Source: Lactifluus volemus (taxonomy: Eukaryota > Basidiomycota > Agaricomycetes > Russulales > Russulaceae). Taken from it: a stretch of 11,896 bases of DNA. The stretch covers positions 1 through 11,896 of the forward strand of contig WTXI01000604.1 of assembly GCA_022376515.1 (NCBI GenBank). The letters are read 5' to 3'. Below, one piece after another: positions 7,827 through 11,896 of the stretch. The position numbers and the translations under genes are program-made. The notes under the pieces are model-generated. The model made no database searches. It was given only the letters and a program-made list of their open reading frames with translations, and was not told the origin of the DNA. Numbering within the stretch: the stretch's first letter is position 1; each line of letters opens with the position of its first letter.

Positions 7827-8488
7827 TCATATTGTGGTCTCATACGGTACAGGCACAATAGTTTGCGGAGTGTTATCTGCGATAGAAACGGTATGTGCAC
7901 CCCGAGGGAGGACCGGAACTCTCTTCAAGTTGACGCGCACTATAGACCGCTATACGTAAGTGTGGGATGGGTGCATCAAGAGGAGTACATACCCCCTTTT
8001 GCCTTGGCCTCTGCGTAAGCATCGTGGTTGCGTTTCACTCTGTCCAAGAATTCTTGCCGACATTTGGAATGCCGGATATGTTCCATGCGGATATTCACGC
8101 GCTTTTCAATGTAGCGATTGCCAACAATTTTGTTGACAATAACGCCAACGGCATGAGGGGTTACATTGTACACGATTCCAGTCCGTCTATGAGACGCATT
8201 AGAAGGCCTGGACGTCTGAGGGGGGTACTTCAGACTGACCCGTGGTAGAACTTGTGGGGCATGCCTTTTTGCTGCGCCGCATTTGCCTTGATGTCGACAA
8301 TATCTCCAATACGGTAAGGAATCAGAAATGTGGAAATTTTGACAGGGCCATGTTCTATACGGGGGAAATCAAGTTCAAGAACTTGTTGTACCAGAAATGC
8401 ACCAGAAAGCACAAAGACAATATGCACCTTTGAAACCCCTCTTGAACATATGGCGCGTACGCGCTCTGTAACCGAATGAGTGAGGCAT
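7827..8488 (-). CDS. RPL21: 60S ribosomal protein eL21 (L21)
   Basis: Four minus-strand exons, 8488-8428, 8354-8240, 8186-7993 and 7939-7827, with introns of 73, 53 and 53 nt, splice to 160 residues, the usual eL21 length. The protein begins MPHSFGYRARTRHMFKRGFK and contains IGDIVDIKANAAQQKGMPHK, FYHGRTGIVYNV, VGNRYIEKRVNIR, HIRHSKCRQEFLDRVKRN, and ends IVPVPYETTI, all signature eL21 stretches. Every junction uses GT-AG and restores these motifs. It is a structural component of the large cytosolic ribosomal subunit. The gene is divergent from RPS9 across a 253-bp spacer, which suggests shared transcription control. Confidence 0.97.
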
Positions 8489-8741
8489 TTCAAAAACTCT
8501 GCATCCAGTAAGATTTCAGACAAGTAGATGGGACAATGAAGGATCCGTACCGTGCAGTCGTTGACGATGAGGGCAAGACTGCACTCTTGAAGCTGCTTTG
8601 TTGATTGGATTTCCGGCTACTGCCGAGTGGCGACTTACTAACCTGTACAGTTGTGGCGCGCCTGTAAACCTTGTGTTGACGCTACTTTGGTGGTTCTATC
8701 GTTTCCCAAGCAAGGCGTTATCCCTATCTTCCTCAAGAACA
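8489..8741. promoter_or_regulatory. Bidirectional ribosomal-protein promoter (RPL21/RPS9)
   Basis: The 253 bp between the two start codons must drive both ribosomal protein genes. A reverse CCAAT box lies at 8604-8608 (ATTGG on the plus strand, within TTGATTGGAT). The RPS9 leader is pyrimidine-rich close to the ATG (TATCCCTATCTTCCTC near 8720), similar to the initiator tracts of ribosomal protein genes. No TATA box stands out. Confidence 0.7.
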
Positions 8742-9574
8742 ATGCCCAGGTAAGAGTGATATGCCGTCAAAAGCATACTTTCTGACGCTTTGTATATAGG
8801 GCCCCAAGGAATCACTCCAAGACGTGAGCATTTTCTTCTTCAAGATCCACTTTGGTGGAGGGATACACGACGCTGATCACAGCCGTGCCCCACGTATTTG
8901 TGTGTAGTTACAAGGTCCCCCGTCGACCTTTTGGTTCTGCACGTCTCGATGCTGAGCTGAAGGTACGCATTCCGTGATTATTCTTATGCATTGCTCATAA
9001 ACCGAGGTTGGTGAAATAGCTCGCAGGCGAGTACGGCCTCCGGAACAAGCGAGAGATCTGGCGTATCGCCCTTGTTCTCTCAAAAATTCGTCGTGCTGCT
9101 CGTGAGCTTCTCAAGCTCGACGATAAGGACCCGAAGCGACTTTTCGAGGGCAATGCACTCATTCGCCGTCTTGTCCGTATTGGCGTGCTCGACGAGACGC
9201 GCATGCGTCTTGATTACGTGCTCGCCCTCAAGATTGAGGATTTCTTGGAGCGTCGCTTACAGACACAAGTGTTCAAGCTCGGCCTTGCAAAGAGTATTCA
9301 TCACGCGCGAGTTTTGATCAGACAACGTCATATCCGGTGCGCCATAAGTCCGGACCTCTTGGTCGGTCCTAATTATTTTTATATGCGCATATACAGCGTA
9401 GGGAAGCAAATAGTTAACGTCCCCTCGTTTGTCGTCCGCCTCGATTCCCAAAAACACATCGACTTTGCCCTTACATCGCCCTACGGAGGTGGTCGCCCTG
9501 GCCGAGTCAAACGCAAGCGTGCAGCGGCAGCTGCTAAGAAGGAAGAAGGGGCCGATGAGGAGGAAGAGGACTGA
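8742..9574 (+). CDS. RPS9: 40S ribosomal protein uS4 (S9)
   Basis: Five exons (8742-8749, 8800-8823, 8908-8962, 9020-9336, 9397-9574) joined over introns of 50, 84, 57 and 60 nt give 193 residues, normal for eukaryotic S9. The product starts [19 protein letters not shown] and carries the S4 RNA-binding region ([60 protein letters not shown]) and a final [14 protein letters not shown] followed by Ala/Lys/Glu and DEEEED. Exon 1 holds only eight coding bases (ATG CCC AG) and exon 2 only 24, so most of the extreme N-terminus comes from tiny exons. This was chosen because it restores the conserved N-terminus exactly in frame. It is a core protein of the small ribosomal subunit involved in assembly and decoding accuracy. 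Confidence 0.97.
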
Positions 9575-9818
9575 GTTCAGTGACTGAGCTGATCTTTGTT
9601 GATTTCCATGACTACTGTACTGTTGTCACTTCTTCCATAGCTGTGAACCAAAAAAAAAATTACGTCATTGATCGGTCGACCGTGTGAAACTTTAACTTGA
9701 AATAGGTTGACGTGGGTTATTACCAAATCTACCCGTTTCAGTCTCAGTCTCAGTCTCAGCCTCACAGCCATCAGTTCAGCCTCTCCTTGGCTTTTGATCC
9801 CCTTCTCCGTTTTAGAGT
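9575..9818. other. RPS9 3' end and promoter/leader of the CNH-like gene
   Basis: An A-rich run at about 9650-9659 may mark the RPS9 3' region. The rest leads to the next start codon and is pyrimidine-rich. It includes a short hexamer repeat at 9739-9762. Confidence 0.4.
9739..9762 (+). repeat. Hexamer microsatellite (CAGTCT)3 plus CAGCCT
   Basis: Three perfect CAGTCT units and one variant unit lie about 57 bp before the next gene's ATG, probably in its 5' leader. Confidence 0.7.
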
Positions 9819-11896
9819 ATGTCCCAGCAGTCTGTTTTATTGACAACTTCAGTAGCGGACGAAGGGCTGGCCCGCTGGGATAGCGCTACGGATCGTTTCG
9901 ACCGGGACAGTCCCCATCATATCCAACAAGTAAACCAGGTTGATGACAATCTTGCTCTAAAGGCGGATGATGTACAGCAAGTTGACAAGACAAATCATCT
10001 ACCGGCTCTAGGATCAACTTCTAACGGCCCCTCTCCAATATCTGGTAGTCCTGCTGCGAGCATACGCGACTCGGCCAGCACGCATAGTCTCCCTGCAGTT
10101 CAAGTAACAGGGCCAGGGCCTCAAGATTCTCAGTCGCTTTCTCAAATGCTGGGTGCCCCCTCCTTAAGTGACGATGACACACCCCCAGTGCAGACAAATG
10201 TCGAGCCAAGTTCTACTGCGGCCCAACCTTCCCGGCGAAGAAGCCTCCGGGTTCGCCCAAATGCTGACGTACGTGTTGTGTTATTGCTATCTCTGTGAGG
10301 ACCTTTATCGTGAACTCAATCTTACATAGGGTCGTCCTCCTAGCCGTCTGTCTGGATTTCTCTCGCATTTAATCCACCGACGGGATCCTTTACCGCCCTC
10401 GCCTAGTACCATTGTCCATCAAGAACGAACAACAACGAACACGATCACACCAGAGGGTTCAGCCCTCCCTTCACGAGAATCATCCCCTGCGCCAGTGCCC
10501 CGACCTTCCACACCACCTCCATCCTTACCATCCCCTTGCTTGTCTGATTTAGGCCTCTCTTTGACCGTTCTAACAGATCACCTATCACCGTCTCATTTCA
10601 GTACCCCACCCACCAGTGGCGCATTTTTGGCGCCTCATTACCTCCTCCTCTGCCATTCCCAAGGTCTCGATGTGTTGCCACTGGTCTCGCCTCCGGCTTC
10701 CGCGCCGTACGCATTGATTCGTCGCGTCAGCTTTAAGAGCGTCCTCGTCATGGAGCACCGAGGTGTCCTGGTGGCTATTTCCGGTCGTCGTGACGGAGTA
10801 CGGGTTTATGCTCTTGACGAGATAAAAAAGGCAGTTGAGTGGCGTTTAGACGTCGAGATTCGTCGCGAACGAGAGAAGTTACGCAGAGAAGAAGCAAAAC
10901 GTGGGCCACCACGGGAACCTGCGCTGGGTGAGGTGTTTTCCCTTGGAAAAATAGCTCTCTCTTATCCGAATATAGACAAGAATGTGTCCTTGCGTCGTTC
11001 ACCCTCTACGCCTTCTCGGGGCAGGCCACAGCCCAAGAAGACCCAGACATCCTTTCAAACACCGCCACCTATCTGTCCTCCCCTTGACATAAATCATTCT
11101 TCTTTGGGTCCTCCCCCTTCTTATCGGAGCCCATCCCCTCCTCAGCCTCTAAGACAAAACTCTGCTTCATCTCTTGGCGCAGCTAGCGGCCGGGGCACGT
11201 CTGTCAGCGATGTCTTGAGAGGCACGATCTCTCGACGAGCGACCGAGGTTGTTGGACTTGACAACAATTGCAATGCAGACGTAAAAACTGATTGGTTGGA
11301 AGAGTCCCACAGCGACGATGAGGCGATCAATGTTGTTGCAGCCGGTGCGAGCGGTAGTCAAGCTTTAGACGAGCGGACGAGTTCGATGGTAGCAGCAGAA
11401 TCCATGGCGAGCAATACCTCAGGCTTAGATGGAACAACGTCTCGCAGTGGTCGGCCACTTTCAACCACCACGCTTACTCCAGCAGGATTTCGGCGAGCTA
11501 CACGTCCAGTTGATCTTGATCTTACCGAGACACGTATCGAGCCAGGTTTAGCCGTGCCTCCATCTCCAACCCCTACCCTTCTTACCCTCCGACAAGCGCT
11601 TGCAACATCTCCGTCGTCTGGCACTCCGCGGCTCACGGACTCCCCGATCCCTGACCTGGATCCCGATGACGATGATGAGAACGAGAATGGCGGTCACACA
11701 CCTACCAATGATAACATATCATTTGCACAGGCACTTTTAGAGAGCCGTCTACCACATCTACCGCCACCTGGCACCCGACTTCCTCAGCAAGCCATCCTCA
11801 TTACTCAGTCACACTCGGTTGCTATGGCCGACGAGGATGTACCTAACAGCCCAGTCTCCGTGACCGCGCAGAGCAATAGTGCTAGGCAAAGCGACG
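9819..11896 (+). CDS. Large low-complexity protein with a probable CNH (citron homology) segment, 5' part
   Basis: Exon 1 (9819-10268) and exon 2 (10330 to the window edge) join over a 61-nt intron (GTACGT to ACATAG) and give 672 residues with no stop. The first 240 residues are Ser/Pro/Gln-rich and probably disordered, with a basic cluster PSRRRSLRVRPN before the intron. Residues about 247-325 look folded: SGAFLAPHYLLLCHSQGLDV, then SVLVMEHRGVLVAISGRR, DGVRVYALDEIKKAVEW. The pattern "LV-E-GVL-AISGRRDGVRVYAL" resembles a beta-propeller blade of CNH domains, followed by a charged helix (to about 342). From 360 on the chain is again low-complexity, with an acidic run DPDDDDENEN. CNH domains occur in Rho exchange factors, GCK kinases and Vps39-like proteins. 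No DH, PH or kinase domain is visible here, so the subfamily is unassigned. The gene continues past the window. Confidence 0.75.

Noticed and set aside
10441..10480. GAGGGTTCAGCCCTCC, which looks like a tRNA T-arm
   Set aside because: No acceptor, D or anticodon stems surround it, and it lies within the open coding exon of the CNH-like gene.
1..11896. CRISPR arrays, tRNA/rRNA genes, or prokaryotic operons
   Set aside because: No regularly spaced direct repeats or RNA-gene signatures were seen, and spliceosomal introns show the DNA is eukaryotic.

Overview
The window is nuclear DNA from a filamentous basidiomycete, most likely an Agaricomycete. The genes are densely packed, use both strands, and are cut by many 47-84 nt GT-AG introns with pyrimidine-rich promoters. 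The ribosomal proteins, homeodomain protein and multi-intron chitin deacetylase-like protein all fit that group. Taxon is an inference from gene structure and protein flavour only.

Layout. (1) 1-255, minus: start of a small protein resembling the Gon7 subunit of KEOPS, cut by the window edge. (2) 334-2288: an unlisted-looking, about 1.95 kb non-autonomous DNA transposon. It has imperfect 25-bp terminal inverted repeats, a probable 8-bp target duplication (ACTCATCC), AT-rich subterminal zones full of ATTGA/TCAAT words, and a decayed minus-strand fragment resembling the ER Hsp70-family chaperone Lhs1/HYOU1. (3) 2515-3699, plus: intronless Efm2/FAM86-type protein methyltransferase. (4) 3777-4732, minus: two-exon homeodomain transcription factor, convergent with the methyltransferase. 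(5) 4733-5598: 866-bp divergent control region with two CACGTG sites. (6) 5599-7564, plus: nine-exon secreted, probably GPI-anchored chitin/polysaccharide deacetylase. (7) 7827-8488, minus: RPL21 (eL21), four exons. (8) 8742-9574, plus: RPS9 (uS4), five exons, divergent from RPL21 over a 253-bp shared promoter. (9) 9819-11896, plus: start of a long, low-complexity protein with a probable CNH (citron homology) segment, open at the window end.

Apart from the RPL21/RPS9 pair, the genes show no common pathway. This is ordinary core fungal genome interrupted by one mobile element, which sits in what was once a roughly 0.3-kb divergent promoter between the Gon7-like gene and the methyltransferase. 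No CRISPR array, tRNA, rRNA or prokaryote-type operon was seen. The most novel content is the transposon and its captured chaperone fragment.
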